Origin: Rotaria sp. Silwood1
Taxonomy: Eukaryota > Rotifera > Eurotatoria > Philodinida > Philodinidae
Length of the DNA stretch: 64,000 nucleotides
Direction of reading: 5' to 3'
Assembly: GCA_905250075.1 (NCBI GenBank)
Contig: CAJNOP010000016.1
Coordinates: 1,211,661-1,275,660, forward strand
Shown: positions 13,286 to 27,600 of the stretch, in pieces
Numbering within the stretch: position 1 is the stretch's first letter
Layout of the letters: each line of letters opens with the position of its first letter
Notes under the pieces: model-generated
What the model was told of the DNA's origin: nothing
The model's input: the letters and a program-made list of their open reading frames with translations, nothing else
The model's database searches: none
Made by a program: the position numbers and the translations under genes

Positions 13286-16200
13286 TTTCTTGGTTTTGGT
13301 ATCCCACAAACAGAATCATCACTATCAAAATCAAATTCTGCTGGTTTAGATACAATTCTTCGATTGCTATTATTATTATTAATTGTGTTTTTATTTCTTC
13401 CATTTAAATTTGGTTTTCGATTATTAAACGTTATTGAGTCAAGAGATTTATATCGAAGTAAAGCAGCTCGATTAACACGTTCAATATCAGCTGTTGATGA
13501 CGATGAAGATGATGATGGCGATGATAAATTTTCTTTTCCACCTAAATATTCTCTACTTGTTGATTTTTGTTGTCGATAAGATTTATTCAAGTCATTATGT
13601 ATTGTTGGAGACATAAATGATGATGGTTCTTGATATAAATCAACACTTTTCGAACGTTTCATTTGTTTACGTTTTTGAAAACGACGACGAGATGGTTGTT
13701 GTTGTCCACTATTTATTAAGTCATCTTGTAATTGTTGTTGTTCTTGCTCAATAATGCCTGAACGGTTTGGTTTTTCTCTTTGTTGTTGATAATCATTGAT
13801 TACGGTTGTTAATGCAGGTCGATAATGATAGGAAGTTGATGGAACATAATTATCATGACCTAATATGGGCGAAAATGTGTGCTAGAAAAAAAGAAACCAA
13901 TTATGTTTTCGTTTTTTTTTTAATGGAAAAAAATAATTGAATTCGATCATGTTATCTGATAGGGCTATTCTTACCATGCTAGAATGAAATTCTCCCTGCG
14001 TAGGTGATGGATATTTTTGTTGAAAATTATTTGTTGATGAAGTCAAACCAGTAGTACGTCCATTATATGATGGAATATTAGCAGATGGTAATTGATGCAA
14101 TGAACCGTGCGAAAGCGATTCAGATAATAACATTCGGGGTGTTATATATGAAGCAGAATTAGATAGAGGTTGAGAAGAAAGTGTTGGATATGCAGGATTA
14201 GGCGTAAGAAAATCTGAATGATGAACATTAGGATGACGAATCATGCCACCAAGGGAACCTGCCGATGAGGATGTTGATGAGTTCGTTGGTGTATTTCCCA
14301 TGCTATCAAAATTAATACGTGCTTTTAATGGTACTGCTACTGTTGCTGTTGTTGTTGTTATTGCTGCTGGTGCTGTTGTTGTCGTTGTCGTTGTCATTGT
14401 CATTGGTTGTGATGTTGATTGATATAGTGGACGCACTGTATTTGTATTTATTGAATAAGGTTCGACTTTTGCGACATTTCTTGGACGTATTGTTGTTGAA
14501 TCATGATCATTTAAACGGCGAAAACAATAAGCATCATGTGAAAGTTCTGATGAAGGCATTAAACTGCTATTGTTCGGACGACTACCCAATTCTGGACTAA
14601 AATGCAGATATATAAATAAACAAATGCTGATCAATCATATCCAATATGTCAACAGAAAATAATAGAACAAGAAAAAAAAAAGACTTATATAATATACATG
14701 CATACACAAACTAATTGCTCAGATCAACACTATCTTAAGGCATAATAAATGGTAATAATAAACTTGCTTTAAAGCATGAGTATTGTCGAGTCAAAAGTAA
14801 ATCCCCAAGATCTAATAACAATATGTAAGAAAAGAAGAAACATAGTTTTGATTAGACGTGAACGAAGACAACATGAATATGAATTTCTATTGTATTTATT
14901 TTTGATTCCTGATTTATTCATTTTACAGCAAAATAAGATCTTTACAAGTTAATGTTATTCAAAATAGTACTTGTTAATATTTCTGCTTATTCAACAAATG
15001 ATAGACAACTAGTTACAAGATGTCATATATATGTGTAAATTGCTATGTATGCGTAGTCTATTTCATTGTATGTTCAAGTTGCAGAGATAAATAACGAAAA
15101 TTGTCGACCATTTTTCTGTGATTATCTTATTGATTAGTTTCTTACAAAAGAGCAAAAAGAAACGGAACTTTCAGCTTTCTTTGATTGCTATTGCTTAGGG
15201 GGGGGAGTATTACATATAAATAGTCTAATAGTTCTACATTTACTTTCAACACTACATCAGATTTTTTTTCCATCATTATCTTCTACTATTTCGTAATCTA
15301 TTCCTATGTAAGACGAGATAGTCCATGTTTAATCACTTTCACAAAAGACCTAGATAATTATCCATTGTACTGGTCATAGTGTTGAGAAACATGAATTTTT
15401 TCTGACAAATGATGAGTGATGTATTAGAAGAAAAAAATTATAAAAAAAGACTGTCCAAACGAGTTGTGGGCGATATAGAGTGTTAATGGATGATGCATTT
15501 GTCTATGTCATTCACTAGTGTATAATCCAAGGTCGTCATAGCACCCGATCTAACTGTCAATCAAATATGCATATGTTTTTTCTGTACTCTGATCTTATCA
15601 ATTCTATAGATTGTTTATATTTATCTATGAATTTTATAGGTTATTAAATTGCGTACCTATCAATTGTTTTTTGACTTTTGAGTATTGGTTTTTTATTAAT
15701 AAATGGTGACGTTGGTGTAACATCTTGAACAATAGTTGTTGGTTTATTTATTATTTGTTGTTGAGATTCAATTGAATTTAATATTGGAGGAGAATGTTGA
15801 ACAGATGATGATGTTAAATTAGTTTTATTATTAAAATTTAAACGTTGACTAAGATTTGAATCGATTGAATCATGTCGATGACTATTATTTATAGACGAAT
15901 TATTAGTTAAATCAAGTGATGATTTTGTAGCAAATAATTGTTTTAATTTTTGTACACATGAACCAGTATTAATAATTGGTGCTGAATTTTCATCAACATC
16001 ATCAATATTATCGTCTTCTTCATTATTTGTACTATTAATTCCCATTGAACTTTTACTTCGACCAAGTGTTATTCGATGAAATTCTTTTTCTTGTTGTTGA
16101 TTATTAACAATTGATGATGGTGAAGGTGAACGAACAGGGGTTTGTTCTTGTTGTAAACGTAAATCCCATTCAGATTTACTTAATGCTGAACATACACGTT

Positions 16201-18155
16201 TTGTTCCAATTGTAATTAATGGTTGATAATTAGTGGATGTATTTTCATTTATTAATGGAATATGTGGTTCAATTTCAATTGTTAATGGTTCTGTTTGATG
16301 AGGTTGAACAATAAATTCTGAACGTGATTTTGATGTATTATATTTAAGTATTGGTCGTAGGGAATTATTTATCGATGCTGATGGTATTGGTTCAGGTTCA
16401 TTTATTGCTTGTTGACGTTGAAGACGCGGTATAGACGATTGTCTTTGAGGTATTTCATCTTCATATGTTGTAGTTAATGATCGACGTGATAAAAATGGAG
16501 AAGAATCGGGTGTTTTTGAAGCAACCGTACTCCATACACCTCGTGTATTTTCAAGTGAACGACGTGCTTGAATACCAGTAATATTTGAACCTACTGGATC
16601 ATAACGACGAATTAAACGAAGAACATTTGAATCCATCATAATAGTTGATTTATTATTATTACCTTCTCCAGGAATGGAAGATGAAGAAGGAATTTTTGTT
16701 GATTCATCAACATCAACATTCTAAAAAAAGAAAACAAAATATTTAAATAAATTATGACCTTGAACTAGTTGTTAGAATGTATAAGATGCACATCATATAG
16801 TAGTCTGTTTCATATACAAGAAGTAGAAGGGGGTCTGGAAAAAAAAAATCTTGCTCGTCCATCTTTCTTCTTTTATTTTCACACGACAAATAACTCAGCG
16901 TCGATAGGAAAAAAAAGACAGAGAAAAGAAAAAAAGAAGAAAGAACGAAGGGAAAACGATATTGGCATCCTACGTATACGTACGTACAGATTGTTCTAAT
17001 GATCAGACGCGTGTGCGTCCAAAAGAATATGGTAGCAATAGCTATCGGAAGAAAAGAAGCAAGAAATGGCAATAGAAATAACAGCGAGCCACTATCATCA
17101 TTATCCATTATCGTCTTGCTGTCTTGCTATCATCCATAAAATAGTCGAAGAAAGAAAGAGCACCGTATGTGTCCCTGAACTGCCCAAGATATAACGCTTA
17201 CGATAGTCAATTGATATCTTGTAGAAAATAGAAATGTCGATCAAAATTGATGAATTTTCTTAACCTACCAATAGAATTTTATTTCCTTTTCTTAAACATG
17301 CAAATGGTTTTTGTTGTTCAGATTGTTTTTGAACATAACGATAACCTCTTTGACCTTCTTTTGTTGAAGTAATGGTGCTATATTTAATACTATCATTGTT
17401 GTTATTGTTGTTGTTGTTGCCGTTTTGACTCTTTGTTACTTGGATTGGTAAGAAAACGGTTCCGACATTTACTGAAGATGCAGAAGCTGAAGACGAAGAA
17501 GAATATGAGGAAGAATATGATAATGATGATGGTATCGTAGAACTAATAACCATTGCCATATCGCTATTTATAATATCAACTGGAATCGAACGATTTAATG
17601 GTTTCTATAGAAAGAATAAAATAAATACATACATTTCGTTCATATTTAGGTGCATAAATATAGATGTACCTGATTGAATGAGGTACTATTCATAGGAGGT
17701 GGTGATTTTTTTTTAATAATAATCATTGATGATGATGGCATTCCACCTAATTTTCGACGTCCATTGATAATTAATGGTCGAAAATCCATTGATTTTATTT
17801 CTGAATTCGATAATGTTGCTGGTATTCGATAGGAGTTAGGATTTGTTTGTTGACTTGTAGAAATATTTTGACTTGTTAAAGATTTTCCTATTATTGGCTT
17901 TTCATACGTTTGATTACTTACTGAACAATGTATAATGGTGTCTGGAGTAGATCTATTTGTGATTGTATTTCGACGTTTTGATTGTTCATATTCATCAAAT
18001 GGAATACATTTTCGTTTTGTTAACACATGTAAATTTTCACAATTAGATTTTGGACTCGATACATATAACTTACTAGAATTACTTCTCATTATTTGTCTTG
18101 GTTGTTGATGCACATTGTTCTTCAAATGATCATAGATATCCGATGCTGGTGACAT
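13286..18155 (-). CDS. Upstream disordered exons, probably the long N-terminus of supervillin
   Basis: Five open, phase-compatible minus-strand exons: 18155-17670, 17604-17269, 16720-15657, 14596-13975 and 13881-13286, about 1035 codons. The product is rich in Ser, Asn, Gln and Pro, with polyGln/polySer runs and basic-Ser motifs such as KRSKSVDL and RPILK; I recognise no folded domain. The final reading frame meets TAA at 13284-13282, but that stop lies inside an excellent GTAAG donor beginning at 13285. Splicing there leaves phase 2, exactly the phase needed by the supervillin exon at 10988, so I infer a long isoform rather than a separate gene. The first ATG used is at 18155. A splice acceptor sits just upstream (AG at 18172-18171) and the frame is open from it, so a further 5' exon may exist. 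The alternative is an independent gene ending at 13282. Confidence 0.72.
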
Positions 18156-18170
18156 ATTCACTATAGAAAT

Positions 18171-21100
18171 CTACATAAATGATAATGAGAAAAGAATAAA
18201 TCAAGAAAAAGAAAGTTTCTTGCTGACTGTACGCATATTTAAAGTCATCAGTATATTGAGAACATTTAAAAACAAATGGTAGGAAAAAAAAGAGGATATA
18301 CATATGTAATATCCTCATACTTTCTTTGAAGGAGAAGATTGAAAGCATCACATCATACGACTGTCCAAATATTCGATTTCGTTGAAGTATTATCCGCTTA
18401 AATGACGATACTAACATTGAATGTTGTTCTTTGCCTGCGAATGTCTTACTTCAACACAGAAATAGAACAGCAGAAGGAAAGAAATAGTAAAATGAAGAAC
18501 AAAAAAAAGGAGGCTAAGAGCTACAAATTGAAAGACAATATACAACTGTACGACAAGAGAAAATGAGAGAGAGAAAGAGACACACAAAATAAACATACAT
18601 ATATATGCATACAAGGCGAAAGTTTTCTTGCCTAATCAAGTTGAATATGTGACGAACGTTTTGGGTATTCATATGAAGACTATAACTGCAGTCAAAACTA
18701 TTCACTAAGACTGTATGTATTATAAAACCCAACAGGTGTTCATAGACTTTTTTTTTTTGAAATTTTATGTTAAGTAAACAAAAATAAAGAAGAACCTATT
18801 CAACAGCAATATCTCACAAAAGAAAAAAGGATTAGTTAAAAGATAGATGCATTGTACAATGGACATGAATAGTAAAGTGTACAAGAAAAGAAAACGACCG
18901 AGAGCATACATTAGCTACATATATATGTCAATGTTATAATATTAGTCCTTCAACCTAAATTCAATTGGTATCAAAACGACAAGTGTAGGTGTATATATGT
19001 ATTAAATACAATGTATTGTCTCTCGATCAACAAATTATGTTTTATGCAATGGTTGATCTTACTTTCTAGACAGAAAGAAACCAAGAAAATGATCGAGAAA
19101 AAAAAGAAAAACAAAAATTATTTCTATCAATGTCATATTAAGCTAAACAATACAGGTATATATTCATGTCGGACAAATTTTCTTTTTTTCTGTAAGAAAA
19201 TAAATGCTAGGAATAATAGCCTTGAAAAAGTACAAATAAAACAGGTATTTTTGTGTACATTGGTTCAACTGATTAAATCATATGAACTAATTCAAAAAGA
19301 AAAACTGTTCGATTAGAAAAGATTTTTGAACGTGTAAAATAGACAGACAAACAATTTGAACGATAAATCTCGTTCGTTCTCTCCCATTGAAAATGGTTAA
19401 TGAGATCTCAATTTGTTCATCCCAATATACATATTGTCTATTGACATGACATTTTGTTGCACGACAATGTATAACAACTACTTGCATATTGTCGAGTCTT
19501 TCTCATAGTACTAATCAATAATAGTGATAGTTACCAAAGAAACATAATTAATACCTGCATGCCAATAAATTTAGTGACAGATGTTAAGTTAATTAAAGTA
19601 CAAACGAGATGTAATGTGTAGATATCGACAATAGAGATTGTAAGATATGTGTGTTCTAATAAGTTTCGGTTTGTCTCATCTTTATATCTCGTTTTTCTCT
19701 TTTCTACTTATTACAATGAGTGGTAAACGAATCAATCATGCGCATAATAAGAATATTTATATATATATATATATGATTGTACTAGCAAGATTGTATTCAT
19801 AGTTTGCAAGCTAGTCAAAATAAAAATAACAAACAAAAAAAAAAACAGAATAGGAAATGTTCAAGTGTGCAAGTCTGTTTCTCATTTAATCTCTATTGTT
19901 TTATCTTTTACTTGCCGTTAGATGATTTGATGATTTGATAGACGAGAATTTCTTCATTTCGTCAGGTAATAAGCAAAGATTTTATCAATGTTGCCTATAC
20001 ATATGAATCAATCATAATGTCTAACAAAATCGTTTTGTCTATGTGTCAACGAGAAACTTATGTGTTCATTCACTTTTCTTCCTCTTATCAATGACGAGAA
20101 TAGACATATACAAAATATCATACATATATATGTATATATAATAGAAAAAATAAAAATGTCTAATCAAAAACGGTTGCAATAAGCAATAAAAGTGCTGCAT
20201 GACCTTCTCTCATATGGATTCCATTTATAAGCAAGCGCAAAAAGACGATGATTGGCATCTCTTCTATAGACATGTCATTGAAGATTGCGCAAGTGATCTG
20301 TCATCGACACTTGTGTGTCGATGAAAGTATACGCATATGTACCAGATGATATGCTGATCTTGACAAATGAACATATTTTTTCAGGCTTCTTTTCAATCTG
20401 ACCTAATCCGGTAGAAGGTTACTTTAAGTTGTAGCATTAATAACAATTTAAATAGTTTTAGTGTTCATTTTCTTCCTTCTTTGAACATTTAATTTCTTTC
20501 TGCAATTATTTACTATGTTCCTTTAATGATTTATTTATTCTTCGAGTAGAGAATTTGTTCATGACAACTCTCAACCTTCTCTTGTTATTCAATGATACTT
20601 CAAAGATCGATAATGGTGTAATTAGAGAAGCAGAAGCATGATTGAATCGCTTTAGGTTTTCTATGTAATTAATACTTGAGTATTTTACTAACAATTGTTT
20701 TTCGAGTATTCATTTTATCCGATCATCAAGATAAATTATATTTAGTTAATCATGCAATTCTGTTTATATACAATGCTGAATACATGATCAAAAGTAATCC
20801 TCTGATTGCGATGAGATTGCAAATAGTTCAATTAGGTTTTATTCAACGGAAATAAAATAACTGATAAAACAGATTATTTTAAAACAAAAAATTGAAAAGA
20901 CGAATTTTTTAATCATTCATATTTAGCAAAACTATCCTGATAAAATCACATGTGACACGCGAAATTGCCCATTAGATGTTAAATATGATGAAACTTATAA
21001 TAGAGTTACTTTAGATGTAGATACTATCTTTAGTGATGGCGTAATCAAGGATGGGCTAAGTCGGACGCCACCCTATCACTGAAACAAAAAAATGTAGTAA

Positions 21101-24100
21101 TTACTATCATTAACACTATATTGCATGAGTTATCCTCAAGATTGTTAGATTCTACCCTATCATCTATGATATTCTCGTTGCGTCACTAATCTCTAGTAAT
21201 TTATGGCATTTATTAGGCGAGTAAGCATGTTGTTAGTCGAAAAAATTTCTTCAACAACACACTTCATCGATAGTAATCTATCACGAGAAAAGTTAATTTT
21301 AACATAACGTTCTTACTTTTATAGAAAAAAATAAATCGTTGAATTTAAATATTATACAATCATTTTATTAAAGAAAACATAAGTAGAGAAATAAAAAAGA
21401 ACAACAAGAACATATAGAAAATATAGTTTGTGTTCTAATTTTTGCTTTCCGACCAAAGAATGAAAGACTCTCAACATATTAACTGATATTATTTTACTAC
21501 ATTTCAAAATTGAACTATTAGAGAGTGTTTAAAATCTAAAACATATGAAAATTAGAAAAGTATTCACAGTGAAAAGTCTCAAACTAAAGCTTTCGAATCT
21601 ACTAGTTCATTTTCATCTAAAACTTACCTAAACTTAAGTCCTTTATTCTCATAATTTGACCACAAACAAAGCATGTTGCACTTTAATCATAAGAACTAAT
21701 CAGCACTTGATCGGTCTTCATATGGTGAGATTAGAAGGTCAATATAGATTTTTTCTTCAAGTAAGAATTTCTCAACATAGATAAAATAGTTTTTTGCTTA
21801 AGATCTGTCATTCGATAATTCCGAACTGCCTTTATCATCAGTATAAATTCTGTTTCAAACAGTTTTAATTTGCCTGATTGATGAAGTATTTCTAGTCTAC
21901 TCTTCACGTAAGAGTTGATGGAAATCATCAAAAAATGACGTATATCTCTAGCTAATCTCAACCATTAGTCATAAAGTTTTCTCTAGTGTGTGCTCTGCTC
22001 TAATCAAGTTTTTCTTGAAAACTTTACCATAGTAGTCATAAATGAAGACAAGACTTATGCTGAGATCGTCTCAGACAATAGAGGCTTCCCTGCGCCTTGA
22101 GATTACAGCGGATTGGAGTATCCTATTTGAAATACAATACAGATATGAGAATTTGTATTTGTTAATAAAGAGAATGAAGTTTCAAGTATTTAAACAGTCG
22201 AAAAAGTCTTTATTGATTCCTATAGAAAAAATCTCTGATTTCATTGTAAATCCATTGTATTTTAAGGCCTATTGATTTCAGATTGTTGCTTGCGATCATA
22301 GTTTATTGAGTTTTATTTGTAGTCAAAATATCAGGAAAAATTATTACAGTTTGTATTTTTTAACCTGGTAGCGCGACTTCTTGCGACTACTGTAAAAATT
22401 TATGCTGAAGATGAACTGATAGATTCTAAAGCTTTGTCATCATTATACCAACAATAAACTCTACAATTTAGTTGTATATATATACAGAGAATCAAACAAT
22501 ACTTCAATGATTAATACCGATTATTGCATTCATAATAATTCGTTAAACTAAAGCTAATTGTTTCAATTCATCAAAGGAAATCAAATCAAACCTGAGACTG
22601 TTATTTGACATTTTTATTTTCTTTTTATAAAAGAATAATTTTCAATAATACATCTTTCAAAGTAAATTTTCTGTCAGAAATAAATATTTCGTTTTGTTCA
22701 TTATTGATCAACTAACTCACAAAGTTTTCTTAAAATACATTTCATTTGACGATGATGACGATTTCAATGGTTTTTTTTTTCCATTTTATTGAAGAATAAA
22801 GTAGCAAGATATTTATTTCGTGATATTCCATGTTGAATTATTAATAAAAATGAGATCTATTTATCAACATTGCAACAAGAGATATGTTCTAATAATGTGA
22901 ATAAAACAAATTAAGTTTAGCAATTAACAATGATGCACCATTGAAATAGTTTATTATTATTGAATAGATAGTGTACTAAGAATCTTTTAATGCTGTAGAT
23001 ACCAACTTTTTTTATTCTCAATTGGTTTGTTATGATAAATTAGAAAGGTTTTTGTTCAACATGATAGAATGAATTATCCGATTAACTTTTGTCCTTGTTA
23101 ATAATATGTGTAATAATTATTACCACATGCTATGCTTTGTTCTATTTGCTTTCACAGTCACAATTTGTGTAATTGTGATTTTTCATTCAAATAAAAAAAC
23201 AAAGAAAGAATGCATGGGTTTCATCAGGAGTATCCTCGAGCGAAGATCACCCCAAATTTTGAAAGATTTTCATTTTTTCTTCCAGCATAATTACACGATT
23301 TTCTTCGTTTTCTTGCTCACTAATTCCCACAACAAGAAGTGACCTCCAATCATGATGAATTCAGGACATTCCTAGGTAAAATAACATCGACTAATTATAA
23401 TGATGCTAGTTGTATTTTTTGCATCAGATGAAATATATGTTACTTGAAATAGAGTCAAAAATTTCTTTTATAAATCGATCAAGAAGTAACTTCTTACATA
23501 TTGTCATGATTTTTCTAAAATTTATACATGACAATAAAGAATTCGACAATACTAATGACAAATTGCAGACAACGTCAAATGTTGATCTTATTTTCTTTTC
23601 GAATAGTTAAATATACTTCGATTGTTCCAAAAGAATTCAACATTAAGTAAAGGACAAGAAAGTAATTTTACTTAGATATATAAATATTTCTTGGTAGTTG
23701 TTATTGTTATTATTAACTATTAAAGTTCTGTACAACGAAAATGAAAAAAAATATAGCACAATAAAAAATATTCTAGGCAAAGAAGAAATATAAACACTTG
23801 TATGCTATACCCGTAAGCAAGAAATAAATAATTATTGGCAGTGGTTAGTTACATTGACCCTACCTGAGAAATGGAAAAGAGAATGACACAGAAAACAATG
23901 GTAAATTTACATACACAAAACAGGTGAAAATCAAATAACCTAACTACAAAATTTAATTGATAAGCTATAGACTGTGTCATAAAACAGAACATTTCTTAGT
24001 GCATATGTACATTTAGAAAAAACGAAAAGAGCGTTATACGTCATGTTAACGATGTTATGAAACGAAACATACATTGAAAGTTCACAACAATTAACTACAC

Positions 24101-24624
24101 GAAATTAAAAGTAAACAAAAGCGTGCAATACTAAAACGAAAGAAAAAGTCCATTAACAGCACATTTACATTCAATTTCCTGAGTTATATTGTTCGCTTTT
24201 TTTCTCTTATGAATCTTTTTTTTCTCTCTCACACACCTTTTTTTTTTGTTTCTATGTTTATAAACAATTGATAACTTGTTTTTCATAGAAGAAATTAATT
24301 TGTGCTGTACGCATCTGACGACAAAAACAAAAAATTTAGAAAGAGAGGGAGAGAGAAGGATTAAAGAATCATATTATATAAAACAGAATTCTTATTTTTC
24401 TGTCTCCTGGTATTTTTCTTTTCGTGATATATAATAACACGCTTATATTAAATATCAGTTATTGAAGAAGATTAACATGCATAAAAAAACAATCAATTTT
24501 TTATATACAAAATTTGTCAATACTGAAAATGAATAAAAAGAATATGAAATAGAATTTTTTCATTTATATATATATATATATATTTAAAAAATAGGCCATT
24601 TGAGCTTTGGATGTCATTTTTATG
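18171..24624. other. Intergenic region between supervillin 5' end and CRTC 3' end
   Basis: AT-rich sequence with no reading frame that looks coding. It should hold the promoter and any noncoding 5' exon of the long supervillin transcript, and the CRTC 3' UTR near its right end. The short frames at about 21731-22275 on both strands have no recognisable motif, and a (TA)n run lies at about 24567-24584. Confidence 0.5.
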
Positions 24625-27600
24625 TTAGCGTTCCATACAAAATGTATCATCACAATTAATTGGATCAACGGAAAGATCAGCCGCATTGAGCAACTGAATA
24701 ATAAAACGAAAATAAAAAAAAACAAACACATTAAGATAAAAATTGACATACAAAATCATCGTCATTCAACTGTAAATCAGTTGGATCAAGTAAATTATCA
24801 AATGAATCTGAAAAATCATTGGCCAATTCTTTCGATAAATCTAATTTTGAACTGTCAGCATCTACGAAAGAAAAAAAAACATTGAATGACTAAGAAAATT
24901 TTAAAATTTGGTCTATAGTGTTTTTCTAAACAAATATCAATATCCAATATACCATAAATCACTAGTGAAACAGCATCTAAGTTTAGCAATTGTAATATAT
25001 CGAGTCATCTCTTTAGGATCGAAAAACAAAATTATTTTTCTTAAATATTTCGGATCAATTTATGTGTATCATTCTTCGACATACAGTCAATCTAAGAGCG
25101 TAGTCTTACTTAAGCTATATTATTATAAAATTTTGTTAACGATAATAATTATTCTCTAATGGCCTGTCATTGTTGACAAGTTCAATAGAATTTTTTTCAT
25201 TTGGTTGCAAGTACTATTTTTTTCTTCAAGATAGTACAAAAAAAAAATCACTTTTCAGTAAGAAGTCACCGATATACTTGAAATGTAAAGCATGTAGGTC
25301 GTAACAAACTATAAAATACGCAGTTTTTTTTCATAGGAAATTAGAATTTACAAATATAAAAAGATTCCGAAGATTATTTTTTGCTTTTAATAAAAGAATT
25401 TAATATCATGGGAATCCTATTAATCTCGAAACATGCGATAATGTTCATCTTTTACAGGATATTTTTCTAGATTATAAACTGTCCTTTTATACTTGAATGT
25501 TTACAGTAATAAACATCAGAAAATATTGGTTGTTAATAAAAATAATTTTCTATAAGATATTTAATTCGAGCATGGGACAAGACTTTTATGTCGTTCTGAT
25601 GTTCTGCTCCACCACTCATCAACACCAGTGAAAATGTGAAACATCATTTTGTCATACGATCTTATGTGTTTTGCATTGAAGCACAATAGTGAATAAGTGA
25701 ACTGTTAATTAAACTTTCAAGACTAGTGTATTCAGTTAAAAATTAAGTAAGACATCTTCAACATTGAAATAAAAGAAGCGGAGAATTGAAGAATGACAGT
25801 TATGATTACACATTTAATATGCAAAAAGTACCAGCTCGATAAATATTTGAGTTTATAAGATAATAGACATAAAACAGCAATTTATTCATTTACAACTTGA
25901 ACATAAAATAGAAAATTTTCAATTTCCATTGGATACATCTCGATCAATTCATTTTCTAACAGCTATTCCTTGAAGTAGCAAAAAAAAAGTTCTTTGAAGT
26001 ATAACTATTTATAAAAATAAAACTCGAAATTTTATTTGAAAATGACAAAAAAAAAGAAATACTTTCCCGATCCGCCCTTATATGATGAGACAGAATTGTA
26101 AGTAACTTTTGTTTTGTTCTGCAACACAAAACAAATAAAAGGTGTGTGATATGAACAACCTCTTATTGATTCGAAATGTTTTTCTATTTATATTGAAAGC
26201 CCATTTTTCGATGAATCATTATGCAGTATCGATATTCAGAAGTGTCCTGAAACTAGTTGTATTGAAAACAGGAGACTTGAGTATTTATTAGGAAATTGAT
26301 GAGCTCAAAAAATACAACACTCCTGTTTATATTGACAAACAAATGCACTCGATTTATTAAAAAAAATTACTTAAAATTTAGTTTATGTATATATATATAG
26401 GAAATGATGTGGATATAAGAATAGGAATTTACAAGCATATATTATGCTGGAAAATGTATCAAAAATAAGAGTAAGCAAAAAAACAACGAACGAAATCTAA
26501 TACACATTTGTGTATATCAGATCAAATATAACCGTTTGTGAAATAAGAGAAAAAACATACTAAAAATTATTGAAGTAAAGAAACATTTTATGCTTTTCTT
26601 TTAATCGTGTAATCAACGGAGTGTTACTTTTTTGAAGTGAGATGTATGGTTTAACGTTTTCTTTTTATGTTTTTTCAATAAAAATGATTCTTTTTAGTAT
26701 ATCTTAATCAAGAACTTTGATACTCTAATCAAAAATAGAGTTTATAGCTTTCGAAATTCAAATAAGTTTTTATTTTTACCAGTTAAAATTATATTTGGAA
26801 TAGTTGGACTTTTTTGATTGGTTACTGTTGTTGTTGTCATATTCATTGTTGGTTGATTATGACAATAAGATGATGATCTAAAGTATCAAAACAAAAAAAT
26901 AACATAGTACTTTCATTATATGAAATGAAAAATATAGAAAAAAAAAAACAAAACTTTACACATCATCCAAAAATTGTGGAAAAAAATTTTTTTGCTGTTG
27001 AAGATCATTTGTCACATTAGATGTTTTTGGTGATGAATTATTATGTTGTTGTGATGAAGGTGAAGGTGGTTGTTGTTGTTGTTGTTGTTGAGCATAAAAA
27101 TTATTATCCTTATATATGTAATTCAACTATTTTCTATTTTATTTAAATGAAACAAAGTTTTTTACCAATGTAATTTGGTCCAAATGATTTGTTATTGTAA
27201 AATAAACATTTTGATTATCTGTAGATTGTTGCTGTGGTGAATATGATGTAAGATCATTACCGGGACTTTGCAAAAAATGAGGAGAATTTTGTGGTGAATA
27301 ACTTGATTGGGATTGTGGGCTTTGTGGTTCAATACGATGATGAGTTTGTTGAGTCTTAAATTGATTTCAATTAATAAATTTTCTAAAAATAAACAACAAA
27401 TAAACTTACTGAAGAAACATCAGGTGATGGAGAATTGTGTCGACGTGGTGATGCTTGTCTAGCATCACCAATTGGACTATGACGTCGACGCATACTTGGA
27501 CTTTGTTTTAATGGACCTATTCTTGATGATGATTGTTGTTGTGGACCCTAAAAATTTATCATATATTAAAACACTGTGTTTTTTTTTAATGACTATTTCA

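Noticed and set aside
16752..17108. Frames on both strands between supervillin exons 2 and 3
   Set aside because: They are intronic and AT-rich, with no motifs, and lie between two phase-compatible splice sites.
18130..18732. Hydrophobic minus-strand frames upstream of the long supervillin exon
   Set aside because: They are Phe/Ile/Leu-rich translations of A/T-rich noncoding DNA with no splice-consistent link.
21731..22275. Short frames on both strands in the supervillin-CRTC intergenic region
   Set aside because: No motif, no splice partner and no codon pattern like the confirmed genes.
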